Program-made: the position numbers and the translations under genes | The notes under the pieces: model-generated | What the model was told of the DNA's origin: nothing | What the model saw: the letters and a program-made list of their open reading frames with translations, nothing else | Database searches by the model: none | Assembly: GCA_021300155.1 (NCBI GenBank) | Contig: JAJTID010000005.1 | Span: 62,001 to 126,000, forward strand | Source of the DNA: Pirellula sp. | GTDB taxonomy: Bacteria > Planctomycetota > Planctomycetia > Pirellulales > Pirellulaceae | DNA length: 64,000 nt | Direction: 5' to 3' | Shown: positions 35,514 to 43,860 of the stretch, one piece after another | Numbering within the stretch: the stretch's first letter is position 1 | How the letters are laid out: each line of letters begins with the position of its first letter

Positions 35514-38243
35514 ATGATGACAAAAAATCTGAGCACACTTTTAATCAATAGCCTTTGTTTGGTGTTCGGTTGCTTGTCTATTGCGCACAACGTCTCGGCA
35601 GCATTTGCCAAAGAGCCTCCGTATCTGGAAGTCGAATTAGAATCTGAGGAATTGTTCGTAGGAGAGTCTACTACGTTGCAAGTGGCTGTTCATAACGCTG
35701 ATCAGCCGTCCCCTCCCTCAATCAAGCCATTGGAGGAATTGTTCGATGTCTCTTTTCTCGGAGAACAATCCCTCAATCAGTCGTCGACCATGATCGTCAA
35801 CGGTCGGATCTCTCAGCAGAATGTTTTCAAACACATTTACCAATATCGTATTACCCCGAAGTCGAGCGGCACGCTTACCATTCCGGCTCTGACAGCAAAA
35901 GCGGATGGTGTTGAAGTTCGTAGCAAGCCGTCGAGCATTCGAGTGATTGAGCCAACACCGCAAGACGATGTTCTTGTCGAAATCGTTACCGATCGTAATT
36001 CCATTTATCCTACTCAGTCCTTTGAAATCACTCTTCGGATCCTGATTCGAAGTTTGCCGGACAGCAACGAGGACCCGCTCAAGCCGTTGCGCCGAAGACC
36101 ACCTCACTTGAGCGTGCCATGGATCGACTCGCTTGAGGGATTGAACGGTCCAGATACGAAAAAGTGGTTAAGCAATTTGCTCTCCGATCGCGGTCACGGA
36201 TTTACCATAAACGATATCAACACCAGTAGCGGTTTTATGTTTGACGGACCGAAATCGGCTGTGTTTGATTTGCTGACTGGCAAAGAGAAACGTACAAATG
36301 CAGAAGGTGAGACCATCGAGTATTTTCGGTACGAATTGACGAAGAAATTCCAAGCTCTTCGATCTGGCGAATTTGAATTTGGACCGGTGCTTCTCAAAGG
36401 CGTATTTGTTGCAGATCGTCAGTTCAACCCGAAGAAGATTGGGGCGATCGCAAAGCCGATTTTAGTGAATGCTAAACCTGTACCAAGTCCTCGACCGGAT
36501 AACTTTCTTGGTGGGATTGGTAATTTTGCCGTCAATGTGGATGCGACCCCCACACGATTACGAGTCGGTGATCCGTTAACACTTACGTTGGATGTAAGCA
36601 CTTTAGATACTGCGGCCTCATTGGAGATGGTGGCGGCTCCCGATCTCAGCAAAGTTCTTGCAGAAGAGAATGACTTTGAAGTCATCGATAAGAACCCAGT
36701 CGGTAGAATCGAAGGCAACAGCAAAATTTTCACCTATGGAGTTAGGCCGAAGTCCGTTGGGATTTCAGTACCCGAACTTACATTCACGACGTTTGATCCC
36801 AAAACCGAGTCCTTTGTTGAAATCCGCTCCAAGCCCATTCCACTGGAAATTGTCGAAGCGAAAACATTGCAATCGAGCGATATCGTAGGTGCAAGATCAG
36901 ACAAGTCGTCGTCGATCCGAGCAGACCAGTCAGGCATCTTCCAGGGAACTGCGGAAACACATCCGATTCGCAACGAAGTTCCGAACCTGAAGCTTTGGTC
37001 GGGCATCATTGGCGCAAGTTGGCTGACGGCCCTGGGCGTAGTCGCTTTCTCGCGAGTGAGAGCCAGGAGCAAAAAGGACGAGGCTTTGCAACGACGAAGC
37101 AAGGCGAAGGCAATTGCTCTGACGCTGTTATCGGACGCCAGAAAAGCGATGGAATCGGGTGACCATTCACAGTCCCGTGTCCTCGTTCGGCAATCCGTCT
37201 GTGAGCTGTTTGCCAATGCACTTCATTTGAATCCAGAAGGTCTGACAACCCAAGATATTCTCGAACAAGTTACAAAATTGCAACTTGGACACGATCACAA
37301 ACAGTCTTTGGGCGAACTTCTTCATGCGATAGAGGCGGGCCAGTATGGTGGTGGATCAGCTTACGATTCAGAGCACTTGATCCAACAAGCAGAAGAGCTG
37401 TTGTCGCCTCTCTCCGTTGCGTTGCTTGCAGCGGTACGGAAAGGATCGAAAGCTTCTGCTCCAACAGCAGTCATCGCGTTAATTTCATTTTCCTTCATGT
37501 CTTCCATAAGCTCTGCATCTGCATCCTTCGCTAATGCTGAGACAGACAAGAAGAAGCAAGAGACGCACTCGATACTAGAGAGGAGCCAGACTGCAAAGTC
37601 GCCCGAAGAGTTTGCAGCTTTGGCTACCGAACTAGAAAGTGTGCGCGATGCGGGGCTGCACGGCGGTGCTATGTACTTTCACATCGGAAACGCATGGTTT
37701 CGCGCTGGCCAATTCGGTAAAGCCATTTACAACTACAGGTTTGCCAAACTCTACATGCCACAGGATGCTTATGTGAGCGCAAATCTGACGCAGGCGATTG
37801 CTACGGCACCTGGAGCACTCAAGGCGCAGGAGACGCCGATTACCGATAGAATCCTTTTTTGGAGCAGTTGGATTTCGTACCCATTCAAGATACAGTTTTT
37901 CGCTTTTATGTTATCTATTTCCGCTTTTCTATTTGCGATGGGTGTGCAGCTACGTAACAAGAAGTTGGTGGCACTGAGTGTGCTGATCGCTGGTCTTGGA
38001 ACAAGCGTTGGCCTGGAGGGATTTTTGCGATCGCCTGATGCGTTAGCATCTCGTTATGGGGTCGTTGTCTCGGAAACGATTGCACGGAAAGGCATGGGGG
38101 AAACGTCGGCGCCTGCTTTTGACAAACCGCTTCTTGATGGTGCCGAATTTGAAGTTGTTCAATCCACATCCCAGTGGACCTTGGGGAAGTTTCCAGGAAT
38201 CGGAGACGGTTGGGTCCGCAACGACGCGATCATCACTCGTTAG
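35514..38243 (+). CDS. batD: BatD-like protein with TPR and SH3-like C-terminus
   Basis: Envelope protein of about 910 residues. A signal peptide (ending NVSAAFAKE) leads into the BatD beta-sandwich region (YLEVELESEELFVGESTTLQ; PDNFLGGIGNFAV), then a membrane helix near 500-520 (LWSGIIGASWLTALGVVAF), a helical segment, two further membrane pairs, a TPR-like stretch (FHIGNAWFRAGQFGKAIYNY), and a terminal SH3-like module (FEVVQSTSQWTLGKFPGIGDGW). It therefore combines BatD with parts that resemble BatE. Two ATGs, 35514 and 35517, are equally good starts, 4 to 7 bp after batB. It is the last gene of the operon, convergent with the helicase. Confidence 0.87.
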   Translation: MMTKNLSTLLINSLCLVFGCLSIAHNVSAAFAKEPPYLEVELESEELFVGESTTLQVAVHNADQPSPPSIKPLEELFDVSFLGEQSLNQSSTMIVNGRISQQNVFKHIYQYRITPKSSGTLTIPALTAKADGVEVRSKPSSIRVIEPTPQDDVLVEIVTDRNSIYPTQSFEITLRILIRSLPDSNEDPLKPLRRRPPHLSVPWIDSLEGLNGPDTKKWLSNLLSDRGHGFTINDINTSSGFMFDGPKSAVFDLLTGKEKRTNAEGETIEYFRYELTKKFQALRSGEFEFGPVLLKGVFVADRQFNPKKIGAIAKPILVNAKPVPSPRPDNFLGGIGNFAVNVDATPTRLRVGDPLTLTLDVSTLDTAASLEMVAAPDLSKVLAEENDFEVIDKNPVGRIEGNSKIFTYGVRPKSVGISVPELTFTTFDPKTESFVEIRSKPIPLEIVEAKTLQSSDIVGARSDKSSSIRADQSGIFQGTAETHPIRNEVPNLKLWSGIIGASWLTALGVVAFSRVRARSKKDEALQRRSKAKAIALTLLSDARKAMESGDHSQSRVLVRQSVCELFANALHLNPEGLTTQDILEQVTKLQLGHDHKQSLGELLHAIEAGQYGGGSAYDSEHLIQQAEELLSPLSVALLAAVRKGSKASAPTAVIALISFSFMSSISSASASFANAETDKKKQETHSILERSQTAKSPEEFAALATELESVRDAGLHGGAMYFHIGNAWFRAGQFGKAIYNYRFAKLYMPQDAYVSANLTQAIATAPGALKAQETPITDRILFWSSWISYPFKIQFFAFMLSISAFLFAMGVQLRNKKLVALSVLIAGLGTSVGLEGFLRSPDALASRYGVVVSETIARKGMGETSAPAFDKPLLDGAEFEVVQSTSQWTLGKFPGIGDGWVRNDAIITR

Positions 38244-38260
38244 TGCGAGCTGCCAGCGAG

Positions 38261-40705
38261 CTATGACTTTTTGTCTGCACTTTCATGCGCGCGCTTGCTT
38301 TCTCCTTGCAGGATCTCATCCGTGCTTTCCGGGTCTACTTTACGGCAACATTCGATAAGCCTATCTACGAGCGCGTACAGAGGCTCTTCCCAGTCGGCTT
38401 CGCTACTTTCGCTCGGAGCGATCTGGACAATCTCTTCGATGAGTAGGATGAAGCGAAGCACATGCCGAAACAACAAGCCCTCGTGCTTTTGAAGCCCTCT
38501 CGCAACGATATACTTGTTAAAGTCCCCTTCGAATTCGAGCAACTCGCCAACCACCCAGACGCCACGTGTGAATACGTCATGCACACCAGGAAATTCGTGG
38601 TCGAACAATCTTCGTAGCTTTTCGGCAAGCGCTAATGGACGTGGTGGCGGTTCGCCATACGGCTCATACTTGCGGTACTTGCCACCCGCACCACCCGCCT
38701 GTTCCGCGAGTTGCTCATCGCTTGGCTCTTCTGGTTCCGCTCTCCCGAGTAACTCTTCCTGAACTGCCAACCCGAGAGACAGCAATTGAGGATGCAAGAC
38801 TCCTGAAGCTAACGGTCCGGCAGGCATTTGGTCGGGTGGAGGAACTCGCACAAGTTTCGCGATGTTGGGTGGCAACTCCAAAACACTCTCCAACGCTTGA
38901 ATGCGTTCGGACTCATCAGCGAATTGCAGCATGTTGACCAAATACAAACCGTAGATCGGATTGATGCTCCGGAGCTGCGACAGATACTGCAGTCGATCGG
39001 TTGGAAGTGCTTTCTCTGGTTTGTAGTCCTCCAATTCATAGGCCACTTGTTCCGCTTCGGTATTTTCCGGCGGAATCTCTGCGTCATCCTCTTCAGCGTC
39101 CTCCGCTGGCTCTACGATTGGTATGTTCAGCCAACCGCGTGGGCCAGCTTGACTCTGGCTCGTTTTCGTTGCAACAACCGTTTGTTTCGGTTGCGGTTTT
39201 GGCTCAAGCGTCAGGAAGCCCGCACGCCAAAGTGTGATCAGCATGCGATTTAGATCTCGCTGACCTTTTTCAATATCTTGGTTGGTTTGCAATCGTCGTC
39301 CGACCAAGTCTCGCAACGGTTGAACGTTCGAATTGTTTAACAAGAGATAAGCGAGCAATCTCCATGGAAGCATGCCACGGCTCTCAAGTTTTGCTGGCGG
39401 AGCGTTGCGAAGCTTCTCGAATTGCTCCTTCGTCCAGTAGGTTTCGCCAGCTCGTTTCGTAGGCATCTTCTTCTTGAGCTGTTTCTTTGCTCGAATCAGA
39501 TTGGGGTCTTTCGTATCCTCTGGAATCTGATCGTATTGGATTTTCCATCGCAGATGCTTCACGTCATCTTCATGAGCCAGTACGTAGACAAAACCTTCTT
39601 TGTCGTATTGTGGTCGGCCGGCTCGACCAAAAATCTGATGAGCAGTGCTAGGTTCCACAATCTTCTTCTTGCCAAATGGACCCTTGACGATACTTGGCAG
39701 GATCACGCTTCGTGCTGGTAGATTGATGCCAGCTGAAAGTGTTTCTGTACAGACAGCGACGCTGAGCAACTTCTCTTGAAAGAGTTGCTCAACCAGTCTT
39801 CGATATTTGGGCATCACACCAGCGTGGTGAACACCGATACCGCGAATCAAAATCTGTTTCAATTTCGGCCCGGCCCCTTGGGAGAAATCAAAAGACTCGA
39901 TCCGCTTGGTCACGAGTGCTTGACGCTCTTTGTCGATGAGTCTCTTTCCCTTGAGTAATTCGGCAACTTGCCAACATTGCTCCCGATTGAAACAGAATAC
40001 CAAGCCTGGTGTTCGTCGTTTAGCTTCATCTCCTTCCGCGATGCGTTCGAGATGCTCATCGAGGTAAGCATCATCGACATACTCAAATTGCAATGGAACT
40101 TTCCTTTCGGTCCCTTGGACGAGTTCTAGATTGCGTCCATGCGATCGGTGCATCCAGCTACAAAAATCGACGCTGTTGCCTACAGTTGCCGACAACAACA
40201 TCGTACGCACATGCTTGGGCATCATCCCGAGGGTAAGCTCCCACACGATTCCTCGTTCTGGATCGTTAAAGGAATGGAATTCATCCATGACGACAGATGC
40301 TACATCTTCGAAGCGTTCATTGTCTTGCCCCATGAGTCGGTTCAGCAAGATTTCGGCGACGACGATCAAGACAGGTGCATCTGGGTTCACGCGACGATTT
40401 CCGGTGACTAATCCGATGGACTGGATCGGGTACCCCCAACGTAGGGCTGTCTGCTGAATTTCAAGAAGCTTTTGATCGGTGAGGGCGATCAGTGGGGTTG
40501 TGTAGTAGCATCGCTTTCCCGTCCGCAACGCTTCGTAAATAGCGGCTTCAGCGATAAGCGTTTTGCCTGTACCGGTCGGGGCACAAACAAGGACTCCCTG
40601 CTCGGAAGAAAACCAAGCGTAGATGGCTTCCTCTTGGACTTGGTAGGGAGCGTAAGCTAAACGCTCCAAATACTCGGATGCAATGTCGACGCGATCGATG
40701 CTCAT
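38261..40705 (-). CDS. Ski2-like DEAD/DEAH-box helicase
   Basis: Superfamily 2 RNA/DNA helicase of about 814 residues. Walker A is at 42-49 (APTGTGKT), the DExH box at 141-144 (VMDEFHSF), motif III is SATVG, and the Ski2-type motifs VHHAGVMPKYRR, TETLSAGINLPARSV and HQIFGRAGRPQYD follow. The Q-motif region YAPYQVQEEAI precedes them. After about residue 480 come a long linker with an acidic patch (PAEDAEEDDAEIPPE) and a helical C-terminal domain. The start at 40705 overlaps the upstream DJ-1 gene's stop by four bases, so the two are probably cotranslated. Substrate unknown. Confidence 0.9.
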   Translation of the reverse strand: MSIDRVDIASEYLERLAYAPYQVQEEAIYAWFSSEQGVLVCAPTGTGKTLIAEAAIYEALRTGKRCYYTTPLIALTDQKLLEIQQTALRWGYPIQSIGLVTGNRRVNPDAPVLIVVAEILLNRLMGQDNERFEDVASVVMDEFHSFNDPERGIVWELTLGMMPKHVRTMLLSATVGNSVDFCSWMHRSHGRNLELVQGTERKVPLQFEYVDDAYLDEHLERIAEGDEAKRRTPGLVFCFNREQCWQVAELLKGKRLIDKERQALVTKRIESFDFSQGAGPKLKQILIRGIGVHHAGVMPKYRRLVEQLFQEKLLSVAVCTETLSAGINLPARSVILPSIVKGPFGKKKIVEPSTAHQIFGRAGRPQYDKEGFVYVLAHEDDVKHLRWKIQYDQIPEDTKDPNLIRAKKQLKKKMPTKRAGETYWTKEQFEKLRNAPPAKLESRGMLPWRLLAYLLLNNSNVQPLRDLVGRRLQTNQDIEKGQRDLNRMLITLWRAGFLTLEPKPQPKQTVVATKTSQSQAGPRGWLNIPIVEPAEDAEEDDAEIPPENTEAEQVAYELEDYKPEKALPTDRLQYLSQLRSINPIYGLYLVNMLQFADESERIQALESVLELPPNIAKLVRVPPPDQMPAGPLASGVLHPQLLSLGLAVQEELLGRAEPEEPSDEQLAEQAGGAGGKYRKYEPYGEPPPRPLALAEKLRRLFDHEFPGVHDVFTRGVWVVGELLEFEGDFNKYIVARGLQKHEGLLFRHVLRFILLIEEIVQIAPSESSEADWEEPLYALVDRLIECCRKVDPESTDEILQGESKRAHESADKKS

Positions 40706-41232
40706 TGCTTGGCGATGACGTCTATCATGGCAGCGGCAAACCACGGGAGATCATCTGGCTTGCGACTGCTAACAAAATGCCGGTCGACGACGACTGGCGA
40801 GTCTTCCCAGATTGCTCCCGCATTCTCTAAGTCATCTTTGATCCCAAGAGAACCTGTGACCCGCACCCCTTTGTAGACACCAGCCGAGATTGCAAGCCAG
40901 CCACCATGACAAATTGCGGCAACACACTTGTTGGAGTCGGAGAACTCCCTAATCAATTGCTTTACTTTATCGAGTCGACGGAGCCGGTCTGGCATGAAAC
41001 CTCCCGGAAGCAAGATTGCATCAAAATCTTTCGATTGGGCATCGGCAATGCGAATATCGGAAGTGCAAGGGTATCCATTCTTTCCAACGTACGATTGCTG
41101 TGCCTGTTCACCCGCGATAACGAACTCAGCGCCAGCCTCGATCATCCGAAGTTTTGGATACCAAAGCTCCAGGTCTTCGTAGATGTCACCCACGAAGGAG
41201 AGAACGCGACGGTTAACAAGTGGAGGATTCAT
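40702..41232 (-). CDS. DJ-1/PfpI family protein
   Basis: Protein of 176 residues with the flavodoxin-like DJ-1/PfpI fold. The nucleophile elbow is AAICHGGWL with Cys108 and His109, and the conserved Glu19 lies in GDIYEDLELWYP. The family includes proteases, glyoxalases and deglycases; which applies is not readable. The ATG at 41232 gives the family N-terminus (RRVLSFVGDIYE); the in-frame extension to 41298 does not. It is upstream of, and overlaps by four bases, the Ski2-like helicase. Confidence 0.88.
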   Translation of the reverse strand: MNPPLVNRRVLSFVGDIYEDLELWYPKLRMIEAGAEFVIAGEQAQQSYVGKNGYPCTSDIRIADAQSKDFDAILLPGGFMPDRLRRLDKVKQLIREFSDSNKCVAAICHGGWLAISAGVYKGVRVTGSLGIKDDLENAGAIWEDSPVVVDRHFVSSRKPDDLPWFAAAMIDVIAKQ

Positions 41233-41391
41233 TCGGTTTGTATTGGTTATAGGATGGAGGGAATAACAGCAAGCGTCGTTTTCCGCTATGATCTGCATGG
41301 GAATGCAACTAAACTGATGCTGTGCAGTCAGTTGTGTTAGTTTTCCAAGTTGGGATTCTATCCGTCAACAGTCAATTTGAGGAAAGAGTAG

Positions 41392-42261
41392 ATGGGACTC
41401 GGTGATTTTTTTGCAGGCAAGGGGAAAGGGCTATCTTTCGAGCTTTTCCCGCCAAAAACGGATGAAGGTGTCGATCTGCTGATGGGAACGGTCAAAGAAC
41501 TTTTGGAGTTCTCTCCCGACTTCTTCACATGCACCTATGGCGCCGGTGGATCGACGACCAGCCGCACTCTTCAAATTCTGGAACAAGTCAAAGCAACGTA
41601 TAACATTCCTGTCGCTTCGCACTTAACCTGCGTTGGTTCGACTGTCGAGCAACTACGCAACTACTTGGACTCTGCAATACGCATTGGAACCGACTACATT
41701 GTTGCTCTTCGCGGAGATCCACCCAAAGGGCAAGCCGAGTTTACCCAGACAGTAGGCGGACTTCGTTATGCTAATGAACTCGTAGAACTAATCCAATCGG
41801 AATACCCACAATTAGGTATCGCTGTGGCTGGATATCCCGAAGTTCATCAAGAGGCCCCGAATGCTGAAGCAGACTTGATTAACCTCAAGAGAAAGGTGGA
41901 CGCAGGAGCCGATATCATTGTCACCCAGTTGTTCTACCACAACGAAGATTTCTTTCGCTTCGTCGACCGATGCCATACGATAGGAATCAACATTCCGATC
42001 GTGCCAGGAATACTCCCCGTTACGAATTTAGCCCAGATTCAGAGAATTGCTTCCCTTTGTAAAGCGAGTCTTCCTCAAGCGTTTATCGATCGACTAGAAC
42101 ACAATCTCACACCGGAGTGGCAGTTCCAGGTCGGCGTGGAATTCGCGCAGGCTCAAGTGGCTGACCTATTAAACCACGGCGTCCCCGGCGTGCATTTTTA
42201 TGTTCTTAACAAATCACAAGCTACAAGTGAAGTGCTGAAAGCGCATTGGTATCAAGCATAA
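41392..42261 (+). CDS. metF: Methylenetetrahydrofolate reductase
   Basis: Flavoprotein that reduces 5,10-methylene- to 5-methyl-tetrahydrofolate for methionine synthesis. The 289-residue barrel has the typical MetF order: SFELFPPKTDEG near the N-terminus with the catalytic Glu, TCTYGAGGSTTSRT, HLTCVGST, IVALRGDPPKG, YPEVHQEA and DIIVTQLFYHNEDFFRF. proC follows 2 bp after its stop, so the two form an operon. The divergent DJ-1 gene begins about 160 bp upstream. Confidence 0.95.
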   Translation: MGLGDFFAGKGKGLSFELFPPKTDEGVDLLMGTVKELLEFSPDFFTCTYGAGGSTTSRTLQILEQVKATYNIPVASHLTCVGSTVEQLRNYLDSAIRIGTDYIVALRGDPPKGQAEFTQTVGGLRYANELVELIQSEYPQLGIAVAGYPEVHQEAPNAEADLINLKRKVDAGADIIVTQLFYHNEDFFRFVDRCHTIGINIPIVPGILPVTNLAQIQRIASLCKASLPQAFIDRLEHNLTPEWQFQVGVEFAQAQVADLLNHGVPGVHFYVLNKSQATSEVLKAHWYQA

Positions 42262-42263
42262 CT

Positions 42264-43067
42264 ATGTCGAACACAATTGGATTCTTGGGCGGCGGTCAGA
42301 TGGCCACCGCTATTGCAAAAGGAGTTGTAGCGGCCGATGTTGCGCAGGAATCGGATTTGACGTTCTACGAACCGAGCAGCGGACAGCAAATGAAGCTGAA
42401 GGAATTATTCCCCAACTGCTCATTGGTTGAGTCCGCAGAATCGTTGTTCGGAAAAGCAAACCGCATTCTTTTGACGGTCAAACCGCAAGTGCTTTCTGAT
42501 ATCGCTATTTCGTTGCGACCGTTCGCTAGAGAAGATCACCTGCTGGTATCCATTGCAGCGGGTATATCACTCAAGAAGCTGACCAGTTGGTTCGAGACAG
42601 ACCGAGTTATAAGGGTCATGCCGAATACTCCCAGCCAATCCCGCCAAGGTGCCGCAGGGATTGCCGTGGGGAAAGGGGTGTCCCCTTCCGATGCTGCATG
42701 GTGCGAGTCTGTGTTCGGAGCTGTTGGCAAGTTTATTCGATGTACCGATGAACAGCTGCATGCGGTGACTGGTGTTTCTGGTTCTGGTCCTGCGTATGTG
42801 TTGATGATGATCGAAGCAATGAGTGACGGAGGCGTAATGGCTGGCTTGAGCCGTCAAACAGCGTTGGAACTCGCGGTTCAAACGGTATTGGGAGCAGCGA
42901 CCATGGTACAAGATACTGGAGTGCATCCCGCAATACTTCGCGAGCAAGTGACAAGTCCTGCCGGAACAACCATCGCGGCACTATCTACTCTCGAACGGGC
43001 TGGATTTCGAAGTGCCCTGATCGATGCCGTCATGGCTGCAACAAAGCGATCGCAAGAATTGGGCTAG
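42264..43067 (+). CDS. proC: Pyrroline-5-carboxylate reductase
   Basis: Last enzyme of proline synthesis, using NAD(P)H to reduce pyrroline-5-carboxylate. The dinucleotide-binding loop is at residues 6-13 (GFLGGGQMA). Further signatures are ILLTVKPQVL, SIAAGISLKKL, RVMPNTPSQSRQGAAG and the C-terminal VTGVSGSGPAYV with EQVTSPAGTTIAAL. The ATG at 42264 was chosen two bases after metF ends; the in-frame start at 42246 overlaps metF and adds nothing conserved. It is convergent with the DUF2071 gene 11 bp on. Confidence 0.95.
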   Translation: MSNTIGFLGGGQMATAIAKGVVAADVAQESDLTFYEPSSGQQMKLKELFPNCSLVESAESLFGKANRILLTVKPQVLSDIAISLRPFAREDHLLVSIAAGISLKKLTSWFETDRVIRVMPNTPSQSRQGAAGIAVGKGVSPSDAAWCESVFGAVGKFIRCTDEQLHAVTGVSGSGPAYVLMMIEAMSDGGVMAGLSRQTALELAVQTVLGAATMVQDTGVHPAILREQVTSPAGTTIAALSTLERAGFRSALIDAVMAATKRSQELG

Positions 43068-43077
43068 TGATCGACAC

Positions 43078-43818
43078 TTAGCAGCGAGTAGCTACCCAGG
43101 CACGAACAGTGATCGGTTGAGCAAAGAGCAGATGCGGGGCGCCAATCAAGTCGATACCCAAGCCTTCGCACATGGTATTCTTTTTTACCTTCCAATCCGC
43201 TTTGGAAAGAGTCCAAGGTGGATGGTCAATCTCTCCTCGAAACAGTCGCCCCTTTCGATTCGCACTATACAAGCAATAACGCGCCGTGAGCCAATGCTCT
43301 AAGGTTCCTGGTACTGCCTGGAATGTCTCCCCGGTTGATGAATAGCAAACATCAAATGCAGCGGCAACCTCGCCACGATGCGTTCGATTGCTTTGATAAG
43401 AAAGCGATGATGCATTCTCATGAGTCATTGCCATCGTCGCATCCATGTATGGCAAGTTGAAGGTCGCACGCGCTACTCGAACCGCGACAGGATTTTCAGC
43501 GTCGAGAGAAAAGAACCACACACCCGGTTTGCCATCAAGCTTTACGTAAGTGCGAACGTTCAATTCCAAGAATCGACTCAAACCCGGTAATGTAGGACAC
43601 CATCGCGGCGCAATGTTAGACATCAAAAAAGGGACGATACCGATCCAAGCTTTGCCGTCGAGTGTGTCCAATTCTAAGTTGGGAGGGAGCAGTGAAGCGA
43701 TGCAACTTGGTTCCACTTGCCAATGCGCGAACAGCAGATCTGACCACGTCATTTGCATCACCCAAGGATGCTTTGGTAACGGCCACGATCGGTCACTTTG
43801 TTCGGTCATACAATCCAT
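43078..43818 (-). CDS. DUF2071 (YqjF-like) protein
   Basis: Cytoplasmic protein of 246 residues in the DUF2071/YqjF family, function unknown. Recognisable segments are MTWSDLLFAHWQVEPSCIAS, LLPPNLELDTLDGKAWIGIV, LNVRTYVKLDGKPGVWFFSL and YCLYSANRKGRLFRGEIDHP. Family members resemble acetoacetate decarboxylase in fold. Either ATG (43818 or 43809) could start it. It is read in the same direction as the RND gene upstream, 42 bp away. Confidence 0.85.
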   Translation of the reverse strand: MDCMTEQSDRSWPLPKHPWVMQMTWSDLLFAHWQVEPSCIASLLPPNLELDTLDGKAWIGIVPFLMSNIAPRWCPTLPGLSRFLELNVRTYVKLDGKPGVWFFSLDAENPVAVRVARATFNLPYMDATMAMTHENASSLSYQSNRTHRGEVAAAFDVCYSSTGETFQAVPGTLEHWLTARYCLYSANRKGRLFRGEIDHPPWTLSKADWKVKKNTMCEGLGIDLIGAPHLLFAQPITVRAWVATRC

Positions 43819-43860
43819 TTTTGGGGTGAGGGATGATAGCCTTCCCGAATCGAACTCGTG

